64,000 nucleotides of DNA from Rhodoglobus sp. (lineage in GTDB: Bacteria > Actinomycetota > Actinomycetes > Actinomycetales > Microbacteriaceae). Positions within the stretch are counted from its first letter, which is position 1; the number at the start of each line of letters is the position of its first letter. The DNA is taken from contig JAODAQ010000040.1 in the NCBI GenBank assembly GCA_025463515.1, forward strand, positions 1 to 64,000, given 5' to 3'. A model generated the notes under the pieces. That model was not told the DNA's origin, did no database searches, and saw only the letters and a list, made by a program, of their open reading frames with translations. A program made the translations under genes and the position numbers. Positions 9,782 through 17,873 of this stretch are shown in pieces.

Positions 9782-9945
9782 GTTGTGCCGCCTCGGCGAC
9801 TCGGGATCAGGTCCTCGTCGTCGTAATAAGAGGCAGCTCGGCGACGGGTTGCTGCCCACACTCGGTATGTCGAGCTACAGCTAACCAGTCCCCCCAAATG
9901 CGGACAAATCGTAAACGGGTGATTAGGGGGTGAGCCGTGGGTGAT

Positions 9946-11505
9946 CTATAGCTGGAGGCCGAGCTCCCGAGCGCGCTGGATCGCGGCCTGCCGCGAGCCG
10001 ACCCCGAGTTTGCGGTACACGCTCTTGAGGTGGGACTTGACGGTGTTGACCGAGATGAACAGCTCGTCGGCCATCGCGCTCACGGTGTAGCCGCGCAGCA
10101 GGGAGCGAACGATCTCGCGCTCCCGGTCGCTCAGCTGCACGAGGCCGTGGTCGGGGCTGTCGGCCCCCCAGTCGCCGACGTCGGCGATCAGGTCGTGCAC
10201 GGCATCGGGCTGCGGGCGCTGGGACGCGCGGTCGAGCATCACGCGCATGTCCTCGTTCGGCACCAGCCGGAAGGGGAGCCGCATTCCGTTGCGCACCGCG
10301 AGGATGAGCCCGCGGTCGAACGACAGGTCGGCGAGCGCGGGGTTGCCGAGGCGGTAGTGCGCCGCGGCGAGCAGCAGCTGCACGTCGACGAGGGTCCGGC
10401 TGGAGTGCGAGTCGCCGAGCGCCACGCAGTCCGCGAGCGCGGCGAGGGTGCCGGTGGCATCGCCCGTGACGAATCTGAGGTGGGCGATGAAGCGGCCCGG
10501 GCAATTGGCGTGGTGCTGTGTCGGCTCGAGGCCGCCGAGGATGTCCCACGCGAGGTCGCGCTGGCCGAGCCGCAGCAGGAGGGTCGCCCGCAGCCCCTCC
10601 GAGACGGTGACGATGAACCCCGGCGGATCCCACTTGCGCCACGACTGGAGGCACTGCCGGAGCAGGTCGAGGCCCTCCACGTACAGCTCGCTGATCACCG
10701 AGACCGCCGCGCGGGCGTAGTAGCCCAGCGGCTCCCAGTCGCTGCGCGCGCTCGCCTCGGCGACGAGCGGCGCGAGGGCAAGTGCCTCGCCGACGCGGTT
10801 GCGCTCGATGGTGATGAGCAACTCGGCCACGAGCGCGCCGGCACCGAACGGGCTCTCCACCAGGCCGGTGGTGCCGGATGCCTCGCGCGCGAGTGAAACG
10901 TACCCCGTCGCGAGCTCGAACTCGCCGAGGGAGTACTCCAGCATGGAGAGAGCCGCGTAGCACTCCACGCGCTCCGCCAGCAGGAGATTGCCGTCCGCGA
11001 GACCGGCCGCGGTGCGCAGATCGGTCTTCGCTGAGTCGAAATCGCCGAGGTGGTAGAGCGCGATGCCGCGCTGCAGGACGGCCTTCGCGCCGAACCTGAT
11101 GCGCCAGGCGAGGGGCATGGTCGTGTCGGGCGCGACGAGCCCGGCGGCGTGGTCTGCCGCCTCGAAGGCCTCCCGCAGCCTGCCGAGCGAGCGGAGGGAC
11201 GCCGAGTAGTGCAGCTCGATGCCGACGCGGGCGGGGAGGGGCGTGTCATCCGTGAGCGCCGCGAAAGCCGCGTCGAAGTAGGGCAGTGCCGCCGAGCGGC
11301 TGGGGGAGCCGACCGACCGCCAGGTCGCGCCGTAGGCGCACACGAGCCAGGGATCTGCATCCCAGAGCTCGGGCGGGAGGCCGTCCATCAGGCCGCGGAC
11401 GGCCGCGCCCTCGGTGGCGACGTGCATCGTCCAAGACGTGCGCAGGGCTCGCAGGAAGGTGCCGCTGCCCCCCTCGGACGCGGCAAGCGCGAGGAGGTCG
11501 TCCAT
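9946..11505 (-). CDS. LuxR-family regulator with helical-repeat sensor region
   Basis: A 519-residue protein read from the ATG at 11505, chosen because GAGGAG sits 6-7 bases upstream; the open frame extends further, to 11721. The C-terminal 60 residues are a LuxR/NarL helix-turn-helix (LSDREREIVRSLL, then FISVNTVKSHLKSVYRKLGV). The preceding 440 residues are alanine- and leucine-rich helix pairs resembling the TPR-like region of MalT/LAL regulators, but I see no N-terminal Walker A, so the ATPase half of a classical LAL protein is absent. It is divergent from the LAYTG surface protein and is its likely regulator. Confidence 0.85.
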   Translation of the reverse strand: MDDLLALAASEGGSGTFLRALRTSWTMHVATEGAAVRGLMDGLPPELWDADPWLVCAYGATWRSVGSPSRSAALPYFDAAFAALTDDTPLPARVGIELHYSASLRSLGRLREAFEAADHAAGLVAPDTTMPLAWRIRFGAKAVLQRGIALYHLGDFDSAKTDLRTAAGLADGNLLLAERVECYAALSMLEYSLGEFELATGYVSLAREASGTTGLVESPFGAGALVAELLITIERNRVGEALALAPLVAEASARSDWEPLGYYARAAVSVISELYVEGLDLLRQCLQSWRKWDPPGFIVTVSEGLRATLLLRLGQRDLAWDILGGLEPTQHHANCPGRFIAHLRFVTGDATGTLAALADCVALGDSHSSRTLVDVQLLLAAAHYRLGNPALADLSFDRGLILAVRNGMRLPFRLVPNEDMRVMLDRASQRPQPDAVHDLIADVGDWGADSPDHGLVQLSDREREIVRSLLRGYTVSAMADELFISVNTVKSHLKSVYRKLGVGSRQAAIQRARELGLQL

Positions 11506-11810
11506 CGACGACTCCTCGCCTGCGGTGTACAGCTCGCGGATCTCGAGCCCCCTTCCACGCCGTGCAGGCGACTTTACGGGTTCGTAGCCGGCACGCCCCC
11601 TGTTTGGGTGTACCTCGCGGAAAATATTTTGTCCCCCGGCGGGAGGCGCGATTCGGTTGCGCGCAGCCGAATGCGCCCCCCATAATGGGGACTGCTCGCG
11701 CCTCCCCCGATCGCGCGACATACCCGATCAGCTTCACGCTGAGCCGACGCGCCCCTACCGTGCCGGCTAACAGGTGGCGCGAAGTTGCTTACCCGAAAGC
11801 GGCATACCCG
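11506..11810. other. Divergent control region between LuxR-type gene and surface-protein gene
   Basis: No gene. It contains a perfect AT palindrome AAAATATTTT (11621-11630) and an imperfect inverted repeat (11645-11656 with 11667-11677, arms GGCGCgATTCGG and CCGAATGCGCC). There is also a possible promoter for the plus-strand gene, TTGCGC (11657-11662) to CATAAT (11681-11686) with an 18-base spacer, overlapping that repeat. Binding of the regulator there is inference. Confidence 0.45.
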
Positions 11811-13841
11811 ATGCAGCCTTTAATTGCCCGACTCCGTTCGCTGCGCCCTGCGCGCTTCAACAGCTCCACCGGCCGTCGCCGAAGAGGCGGCGTCGCGCTC
11901 GCCGCGGGCGTCGCCCTGGCGCTCATCGCCGGCTCCGGCATCGCCGTGGCCGCCGTCTCCTCCGCGTCCGCGCACACCCCGGCGGTCAACGCCGACTGCA
12001 CCGGCGTGCACGTGCAGGCCTGGGACTACGACGCCACGGTCGCCAACACGGTCACGGTGACGATCGTGGGCGGCAACGCCGACGGCACCGACCGCGTGGA
12101 GAACCGCACCTTCGGTGCGGGCTTCGACGAATGGTTCACCTTCCTCGACCCGAGCATCGCCTGGTCGTACACCGCGTCCATCGACGCGCCCGACGGCAAG
12201 GACGGCAAGGAGTGGGACTACAGCTGGTCTGACACCACCAAGGGCTGCGCCACCCCGGACATCGGGATCACCGCGTCCACGTGCATCCATGCCGGCGATC
12301 TGACCACCGTCGACGCCGTCATCGGCCCGCTCGACGCGTCGCACGCCTACACGGTGCGCCTCACCGGCAGCGACGGCTACGACAGCGGCGCCGCGGCGAT
12401 CCAGACCACTACGGCCTCGTGGAGCGGCCTCGCGCCCGGCGTCGACTACACCGCGGAGCTCGTCGACACCACGAGCGGCCTCTCGGACACCGACTCGGTC
12501 CACGCGATCGGCTGCCCGGAGAACCCCGACTTCACGGTCACGATCAGCCAGTGCACGACGGTCGGCGGCAGCGGCACGTTCGCCGTCACGGTCTCCGGCC
12601 TGGTCGCCGGTCGTGACTACGTGCTCGCCCTCGTCAACAGCGCGGGCGGCGCTCCCACGGAGGTGCCGTTCACGGCCACCGCCGCGACCTTCCCCTACAG
12701 CTTCGCGACGGCGCCCTCCGGCACCTATCTCGTGAGGGTGACGGATGTCGCGGACGGAGCCTCCAAGGAGAGCAACCCGGCCACGTTCCTCCCCTGCCCC
12801 GGCATGCCCGACCCCGTCCTCGACCCGACCCAGTGCACCTCGACCGACGGCGTGTCCGACGCGTCGATGGTGTCGAGCATCGACCAGCTGGTGCCCGACC
12901 GCTCGTACTCGATCACGATCGTGAACGGCGCGACGACGGTCTACAGCGAGACGCTCAGCCCCACCAAGTCGTCGACCTGGACGCACTCCCTCTTCAACCT
13001 GGCCCCCGGCACGTACACGCTGACGGTGACCGACACGACGGACCCGGCATCCGCCGGCTTCACCGCGTCGACCACGGCGACGCTGCTGGAGTGCCCGATG
13101 CAGCAGGTCGTCGACCTCAAGGCGGAGCAGTGCTCGGTGCCCGGCGGTGCCGGCTCGCTCACGGCGACGGTGACCAACTTCTCGGTGGGTCGCAACTACA
13201 CGGTCGCGCTGACGCAGAACGGCCTGCCGGTCGCCGGCCAGCCCGTCTCCCAGGTCTTCGACCCGATTGACGCGACGCCCGGTGTGTTCGTCTACACCGG
13301 CCTCAAGCCCGGGCTGACCTACCGCGTGGTCGTCTCCGATGTCACGCCGGTCGCGAAGGCCGCAGCCGGGGCGACCCTGCCGGTCGCCGCGAACGACATC
13401 CTGCTGACGGACTGCCCCGGCAACCCGGACGTCATCCTGACCCAGCCCACCTGCACGGTCTTCACCACCTCGACCATCACGGTCGGAGTGAACAAGCTCG
13501 TCACGGGCCAGGCCTACACGGTGTCGATCACGACCACCAGCGACGGGCAGCCTGTCTCCGGCGTGCCCGCCCAGCCGGTGTCGGGCGCTTCGTCCTCGGC
13601 ATCGCTCACCTTCACCGGCCTGCCGGTCGGCCGCGAGTACACGATCACCGTGGCCAACGCGACGAACACGCTGAAGGCCACCGGAAACATCCTGCTGACA
13701 CTGTGCGATCTACCCACGCTCGCATACACAGGCGCAAGCACAATGACGCCGACGTTAGCGGGACTCGGGTTCCTGCAGTTCGGTCTCGTGCTTGTCGGGA
13801 TCAGCCTCGTTCGGCGCCGTTCGGGGGCGCGCGAGGTCTGA
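11811..13841 (+). CDS. Repetitive surface protein with LAYTG sorting signal
   Basis: A 676-residue secreted protein. A basic N-terminus (GRRRRGG) precedes a signal helix (about residues 25-48) ending near SASA. Five related beta-rich units follow, starting near residues 145, 234, 328, 427 and 533, each introduced by a CPxxP-like joint (for example GCPENPDFTV, PCPGMPDPVL, DCPGNPDVIL) and a second cysteine about 11 residues later. The C-terminus has LAYTG (637-641), a hydrophobic helix and RRRSGAR. LAxTG is the motif known for class E sortases of high-GC actinobacteria, so wall anchoring is expected; no sortase gene is in this window. Codon 4 and codon 649 are TTA, rare in such genomes. The function is unknown; adhesin or structural roles are possible. 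Confidence 0.85.
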   Translation: MQPLIARLRSLRPARFNSSTGRRRRGGVALAAGVALALIAGSGIAVAAVSSASAHTPAVNADCTGVHVQAWDYDATVANTVTVTIVGGNADGTDRVENRTFGAGFDEWFTFLDPSIAWSYTASIDAPDGKDGKEWDYSWSDTTKGCATPDIGITASTCIHAGDLTTVDAVIGPLDASHAYTVRLTGSDGYDSGAAAIQTTTASWSGLAPGVDYTAELVDTTSGLSDTDSVHAIGCPENPDFTVTISQCTTVGGSGTFAVTVSGLVAGRDYVLALVNSAGGAPTEVPFTATAATFPYSFATAPSGTYLVRVTDVADGASKESNPATFLPCPGMPDPVLDPTQCTSTDGVSDASMVSSIDQLVPDRSYSITIVNGATTVYSETLSPTKSSTWTHSLFNLAPGTYTLTVTDTTDPASAGFTASTTATLLECPMQQVVDLKAEQCSVPGGAGSLTATVTNFSVGRNYTVALTQNGLPVAGQPVSQVFDPIDATPGVFVYTGLKPGLTYRVVVSDVTPVAKAAAGATLPVAANDILLTDCPGNPDVILTQPTCTVFTTSTITVGVNKLVTGQAYTVSITTTSDGQPVSGVPAQPVSGASSSASLTFTGLPVGREYTITVANATNTLKATGNILLTLCDLPTLAYTGASTMTPTLAGLGFLQFGLVLVGISLVRRRSGAREV

Positions 13842-13853
13842 CCCCAGAGGGCT

Positions 13854-13883
13854 CGGCCGGCGGACTTTTCGGACCGCCGGCCG
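13854..13883 (+). terminator. Terminator after the surface-protein gene
   Basis: The stem CGGCCGGCGG (13854-13863) pairs with CCGCCGGCCG (13874-13883) around a 10-base T-rich loop, 12 bases after the stop codon. Confidence 0.75.
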
Positions 13884-13900
13884 GGTTCTCGAACTTGGCT

Positions 13901-13987
13901 GGTTGAGTAAGGCGCTCTGGCGCCTGTATCGAAACCGGTTGCGCGCGTTCGAGGTTTCGATACGGCCCTAGAGGGCCTACTCAACCC
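13901..13987. repeat. Palindromic interspersed repeat, copy 2
   Basis: Runs from GGTTGAGTAAGG to CCTACTCAACCC with the GTATCGAAACC...GGTTTCGATAC core pair. The right arm, read on the minus strand, supplies the TGA stop of the LacI gene (GGGTTGA). Confidence 0.9.
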
Positions 13988-15003
13988 GCAGTGAGCGGGG
14001 CCGTCGTGCTCGAGCGCACCTCGAGGCGCACCGGCACCGGAGTCCAGCCCCGCGACTCGGGGGCGCTCTCCCGGTCCAGCTCGGCCATCACCAGCTCGAC
14101 CGCGGACGTACCCTGCGAGCCCGGGTCCTGTGCGAGGGTCGTGAGCCCGAACATGGGGGCGAGCTCGTGCCCGTCGATGCCCACCACGGAGAGCTGCGCG
14201 GGCACGTGGATGCCCAGCTGCCGCGCTGCGACGATGGTTCCGATCGCGACCTCGTCCGAGCCCGCCACCACGGCCGTGGGACGCGTGCGGGGGTCGGCGA
14301 GCACGGCGAGGGCCAGCTCGTAGCCGCCCGGCATGGAGAGCTCGGTGGCGCGGAACGCGTCGTCGCCCGAGGGAAGGCCCGCGGCATCCATCGCCCTTTT
14401 GAAGCCGGTCAGGCGCTGGGTGTGCACGCGGAAGTCCATCTCCCGGCCCTGGTCGCCGCCGAAGTGCATGATGCTCGTGTGCCCGAGGCTGATGAGGTGC
14501 TCGGTGACGAGGGCGGCGGCGGCGACGTCGTCGATGCTGAGCGTGGAGATGCCCTCGATGGGGCCGCCGACACCCACGATGGGCTTGGCAAGGGAGCCGA
14601 GCAGCTGCACCTCGTGCGGCGTGAGCTCGATGCCCACCGCGATGACGGCGTCGACGCGCTTGCGGACGAGGAAGTACTCGAAGACGCGGCGGCGCTCCGC
14701 GGCATCCGAGCTCAACCGGTAGAGCGTCAGGTCGTACCCGGCGGCGATGAGGGCCGACTCGATGCCCTCGAGGACGTCGCCGAAGTACCAGCGGTTGATG
14801 TGCGGGATGACCACCCCGACGTTGCGCGTGCGGCCCGTGACGAGACTCGCCGCGTTCGAGGAGACGACGTAGCCGATGGTCGCCGCCGCGGCCACGACGC
14901 GGTCCCTCGTCTCGGCGGAGACGTAGCCGTTGCCGCTCAGCGCGCGGGAGGCGGTGGCCTTCGAGACCTGGGCGATGCGGGCGACGTCGCTGAGCGCGCT
15001 CAT
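13981..15003 (-). CDS. LacI-family transcriptional repressor of the CUT1 sugar transporter
   Basis: A 340-residue repressor. The N-terminal HTH (SDVARIAQVSKATASRAL, then GNGYVSAETRDRV) is followed by a periplasmic-binding-protein-like effector domain with IAVGIELT, EHLISLGHTSIMHFGG and VVGIDGHELAP. The ATG at 15003 is preceded by GAAGGGAG; an upstream extension to 15177 is rejected because it runs through the operators. The C-terminus ends PLTAG and its stop comes from the flanking repeat. It is divergent from the SBP-permease-permease operon and almost certainly binds the palindromes at 15061-15219. Confidence 0.93.
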   Translation of the reverse strand: MSALSDVARIAQVSKATASRALSGNGYVSAETRDRVVAAAATIGYVVSSNAASLVTGRTRNVGVVIPHINRWYFGDVLEGIESALIAAGYDLTLYRLSSDAAERRRVFEYFLVRKRVDAVIAVGIELTPHEVQLLGSLAKPIVGVGGPIEGISTLSIDDVAAAALVTEHLISLGHTSIMHFGGDQGREMDFRVHTQRLTGFKRAMDAAGLPSGDDAFRATELSMPGGYELALAVLADPRTRPTAVVAGSDEVAIGTIVAARQLGIHVPAQLSVVGIDGHELAPMFGLTTLAQDPGSQGTSAVELVMAELDRESAPESRGWTPVPVRLEVRSSTTAPLTAG

Positions 15004-15060
15004 GCATCTCCCTTCGCCGATGAGTGGACGGTGCACAGCATAACCCGGAACTCCCCACTG

Positions 15061-15219
15061 TGGAACCGGTTCCACAACACTCGTGTCCTCCACCTTGCGG
15101 ACTTTCTGAGAGCGCTCCCACCAAACAAGGTCACGTCTCGGACTCGTTAGACAACAGTTCATGCCAAGCGCTTGCATTGACCGTGGTGTTGCCTTAGCTT
15201 GTGACGTGGAACCGGTTCC
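15061..15219. promoter_or_regulatory. Divergent LacI operator/promoter region
   Basis: Four LacI-type palindromes are visible: TGGAACCGGTTCCA (15061-15074), TGAGAGCGCTCCCA (15107-15120, imperfect), CAAGCGCTTG (15165-15174) and GGAACCGGTTCC (15208-15219), all with central CG or GC dyads typical of the family. A promoter for the transporter operon fits TTGCAT (15172-15177) and TAGCTT (15195-15200) with 17 bases between. The third operator therefore overlaps the -35 element and the fourth lies just after the start point. Repeated AACCGGTT sites suggest one repressor and looping. Confidence 0.7.
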
Positions 15220-15305
15220 CGAAACGGTGCGGTCTCCGACCTTGCAATCACCAACCGCGTGGCTCGCAGACCGCGCCGCGCGGCGACCTCAATGAGGAGG
15301 AAAGT

Positions 15306-16640
15306 ATGAGTTTCACAGTGCACCGCCGATTCGCAGCACCACTGGCCGTACTCGCTGTCGCAGGGCTCGCACTCGCGGGCTGCTCGGCAGATGACGGCGG
15401 CGGCCTCTCGGGCCCCGGCGACGCGGGCGAGGCTGACGGCATCGTCACCGTCACCGGCACCATCCAGGACACCGAGGCAGACCTGCTCGAGCAGTCCTGG
15501 GCGGACTGGGAGAAGGCCAACAACATCGACATCCAGTACGAGGGCACGAAGGAGTTCGAGGCCCAGATCGGTGTTCGCGCCCAGGGCGGTACCGCCCCGG
15601 ACATCGCGATCTTCCCGCAGCCCGGCCTCATGGCCGACCTCGCGTCGCGCGACCTGATCCAGCCGGCGCCCGAGGGCGTTGCCAAGAACGTCGCCGACAA
15701 CTGGTCTGACGACTGGGCCGGCTACGCCACGGTCGACGGCACCCTGTTCGGCGCGCCGCTCATGGCGAGCGTCAAGGGCTTCGTCTGGTACTCCCCGTCG
15801 CAGTTCAAGGAGTGGGGCGTTGAAGTTCCCACCACCTGGCAGGAGCTGCTCGACCTGACCAAGACGATCCAGGAGAAGACCGGTACGGCTCCGTGGTGCG
15901 CGGGCTTCGGCTCTGACGCGGCCACCGGCTGGCCCGGCACCGACTGGGTGGAGGACCTCGTCCTGCGCCAGGCCGGCCCGGATGTCTACGACCAGTGGGT
16001 CAAGCACGAGATCCCGTTCAACGACCCGGCCATCAAGTCGGCGTTCGACTCGGTGGGCGAGATCCTGCTGAACCCGGACTACGTGAACGCGGGCTTCGGC
16101 GACGTCAAGTCGATCAACACCACGCCGTTCGGTGACCCGGCCCGCGCCCTCGGCGACGGATCGTGCGCACTGCACCACCAGGCGTCGTTCTTCGACGGCT
16201 TCATCCAGGACCCGGCCAACGGCAACGCCACGGTCGGCCCGGACGCCGACATCTGGGCCTTCATCCTCCCGGGTGAGACCGCCGGTGCCCCCGCCGTGAC
16301 GGGTGGTGGCGAGATCGTCGCCGCCTTCTCGAACGACGCCGACACCGTCAAGGTGCAGGAGTACCTCTCCAGCGCAGACTGGGCGAACAGCCGCGTCTCG
16401 CTCGGCGGCGTCATCTCGGCCAACAAGGGTCTCGACCCGGCCAGCGCCTCCAGCCCGATCCTGCAGGAGGCCATCAAGGTCCTGCAGGACCCGAAGACCA
16501 CCTTCCGCTTCGACGCATCTGACCTGATGCCCGGCGTGGTCGGGTCCGGCTCCTTCTGGACCGGCATGGTCGACTGGATCAACGGCAAGTCCACGGACGA
16601 CGTGCTCTCGGGCATCGACGCCACCTGGCCGTCCGAATAA
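15306..16640 (+). CDS. CUT1 sugar ABC transporter substrate-binding lipoprotein
   Basis: A 444-residue lipoprotein. The signal peptide ends in the lipobox LALAGC, so Cys23 or its near neighbour would be lipidated, followed by a Gly/Ser/Asp linker. The mature part has the family-1/5 binding-protein pattern (FEAQIGVRAQGGTAPDIAIFPQPG; YSPSQFKEWGVEVPTTWQEL). GAGGAGGAAAG precedes the ATG. Overall it resembles AglE-type alpha-glucoside binding proteins, as do the following permeases, but the sugar cannot be fixed. A stem-loop follows before the permease genes. Confidence 0.9.
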   Translation: MSFTVHRRFAAPLAVLAVAGLALAGCSADDGGGLSGPGDAGEADGIVTVTGTIQDTEADLLEQSWADWEKANNIDIQYEGTKEFEAQIGVRAQGGTAPDIAIFPQPGLMADLASRDLIQPAPEGVAKNVADNWSDDWAGYATVDGTLFGAPLMASVKGFVWYSPSQFKEWGVEVPTTWQELLDLTKTIQEKTGTAPWCAGFGSDAATGWPGTDWVEDLVLRQAGPDVYDQWVKHEIPFNDPAIKSAFDSVGEILLNPDYVNAGFGDVKSINTTPFGDPARALGDGSCALHHQASFFDGFIQDPANGNATVGPDADIWAFILPGETAGAPAVTGGGEIVAAFSNDADTVKVQEYLSSADWANSRVSLGGVISANKGLDPASASSPILQEAIKVLQDPKTTFRFDASDLMPGVVGSGSFWTGMVDWINGKSTDDVLSGIDATWPSE

Positions 16641-16655
16641 CCAAGTAGTACAGCT

Positions 16656-16688
16656 GAGGGCCGGCGGGATCACCTTCCGCCGGCCCTC
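16656..16688 (+). terminator. Intercistronic stem-loop after the binding-protein gene
   Basis: GAGGGCCGGCGG (16656-16667) pairs perfectly with 16677-16688. Its place between the binding protein and its permeases suggests partial termination or 3'-end protection, giving more binding protein than permease. Confidence 0.7.
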
Positions 16689-16745
16689 TCCTTCCCCTAG
16701 TCTCGAGAAATCACCGAGTCCACCGTCGTACTCGAAAGGATGTCC

Positions 16746-17873
16746 ATGTCAGGGTTCCTGAAATGGCTCGCCACGCTCCCCCCGTTCGCGCAGATCCCGC
16801 TGGTCCTCATCGCGTTCGTCGCAGTGGCCGGCCTCTTGATCTTCTTCATTGAGATAGCTCCGCGAAGCGGGCGCCTCTACACCGTCATCCGGCTCCTGGT
16901 GTGCGTGCTGGCACCGGTCGCCATCTTCTTCGCCCTCGGGTCGATCTGGGCGGCGGCCATAGCGGCAGCCGTGCTCGGTGCCGTGTTCTTCCTCCTCGAC
17001 TACCGGTCGAAGCAGGGAGCCGGCTACCTCTTCCAGCTCATCGGGTTCCTGAGCCCCGCAGTGGTGCTGCTGATCATCGGCCTTGTGTACCCGACGATCG
17101 CCACCTTCTTCAAGGCGTTCATGAACTCGCGCGGCTCGCGCTTCGTGGGCTTCGACAACTTCGTGTTCGTGTTCGGGCAGGAGGCCAACCGGGTCGCGAT
17201 CCTCAACACGATCATCTGGGTGCTCGTGGTCCCGGCGTTCTCGACGGTCGCGGGCCTCGCGTACGCGGTGTTCGTGGACAAGGCGCGCGGTGAGAAGCTG
17301 CTGAAGGCGCTGGTCTTCATGCCGATGGCGATCTCGTTCGTCGGGGCATCCATCATCTGGAAGTTCGTCTACGACGCCAACCAGGCGGGCCAGCCCCAGA
17401 TCGGGCTCCTCAACGGCATCATCACGTTCTTCGGCGGGCAGCCCGTCGACTTCATCAACGTGGCGCCGTGGAACAACCTGTTCCTGATGGTCATCCTCAT
17501 CTGGGTGCAGACCGGATTCGCGATGGTCGTGCTCTCCGCGGCCATCAAGGGCGTGCCCGCCGAGCAGATGGAGGCGGCGCAGCTGGATGGCACGAACGCC
17601 TGGCAGCGCTTCGTCAATGTCACCGTGCCGGGCATCCGCAGCTCTCTCATCGTGGTGCTGACCACGATCTCGATCGCCTCGCTGAAGGTGTTCGACATCG
17701 TCCAGACCATGACGGGCGGCGCCAACGGCACGAACGTGCTCGCGAACGCGGTCTACGCGCAGAAGCTAGAGGAGGGCCGGGCCTCGGCCTTCGCGGTCAT
17801 CCTGTTCATCCTCGTGCTGCCCATCATCATCTTCAACGTCCGCCAGATGCGCCTCCAGAAGGAGATCCGATGA
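16746..17873 (+). CDS. CUT1 sugar ABC transporter permease (MalF/AglF-like)
   Basis: A 375-residue membrane protein. Extra N-terminal helices (about residues 15-95) precede the six-helix permease core. The EAA loop is recognisable as EQMEAAQLDGTNAWQRFVNVTVPG. The ATG at 16746 is preferred over one at 16740 because GAAAGGATG then gives proper spacing. The stop overlaps the next gene (ATGA). It docks on a cytoplasmic ATPase that is not encoded in the cluster, so a shared MsiK-like ATPase is likely, as in other actinobacteria. Confidence 0.9.
   Translation: MSGFLKWLATLPPFAQIPLVLIAFVAVAGLLIFFIEIAPRSGRLYTVIRLLVCVLAPVAIFFALGSIWAAAIAAAVLGAVFFLLDYRSKQGAGYLFQLIGFLSPAVVLLIIGLVYPTIATFFKAFMNSRGSRFVGFDNFVFVFGQEANRVAILNTIIWVLVVPAFSTVAGLAYAVFVDKARGEKLLKALVFMPMAISFVGASIIWKFVYDANQAGQPQIGLLNGIITFFGGQPVDFINVAPWNNLFLMVILIWVQTGFAMVVLSAAIKGVPAEQMEAAQLDGTNAWQRFVNVTVPGIRSSLIVVLTTISIASLKVFDIVQTMTGGANGTNVLANAVYAQKLEEGRASAFAVILFILVLPIIIFNVRQMRLQKEIR

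Larger units (their letters stand above)
9552..9945. other. Gene-free stretch downstream of rplL
   Basis: No coding frame here is convincing. The stretch holds the rplL terminator (9566-9607), a long inverted repeat (9653-9716) and a second terminator-like hairpin (9747-9781). The last 160 bases before the LuxR gene's stop show nothing I can name. Confidence 0.7.

Noticed and set aside
9552-9945. rpoB expected after rplL
   Set aside because: In actinobacteria rplJL and rpoBC are commonly separated; a clean terminator follows rplL, so this is not a deletion scar.
11286-11810. N-terminal extension of the surface-protein frame upstream of 11811
   Set aside because: It would run antisense through the LuxR-type gene's start and would bury the signal peptide; the ATG at 11811 places the signal helix correctly.
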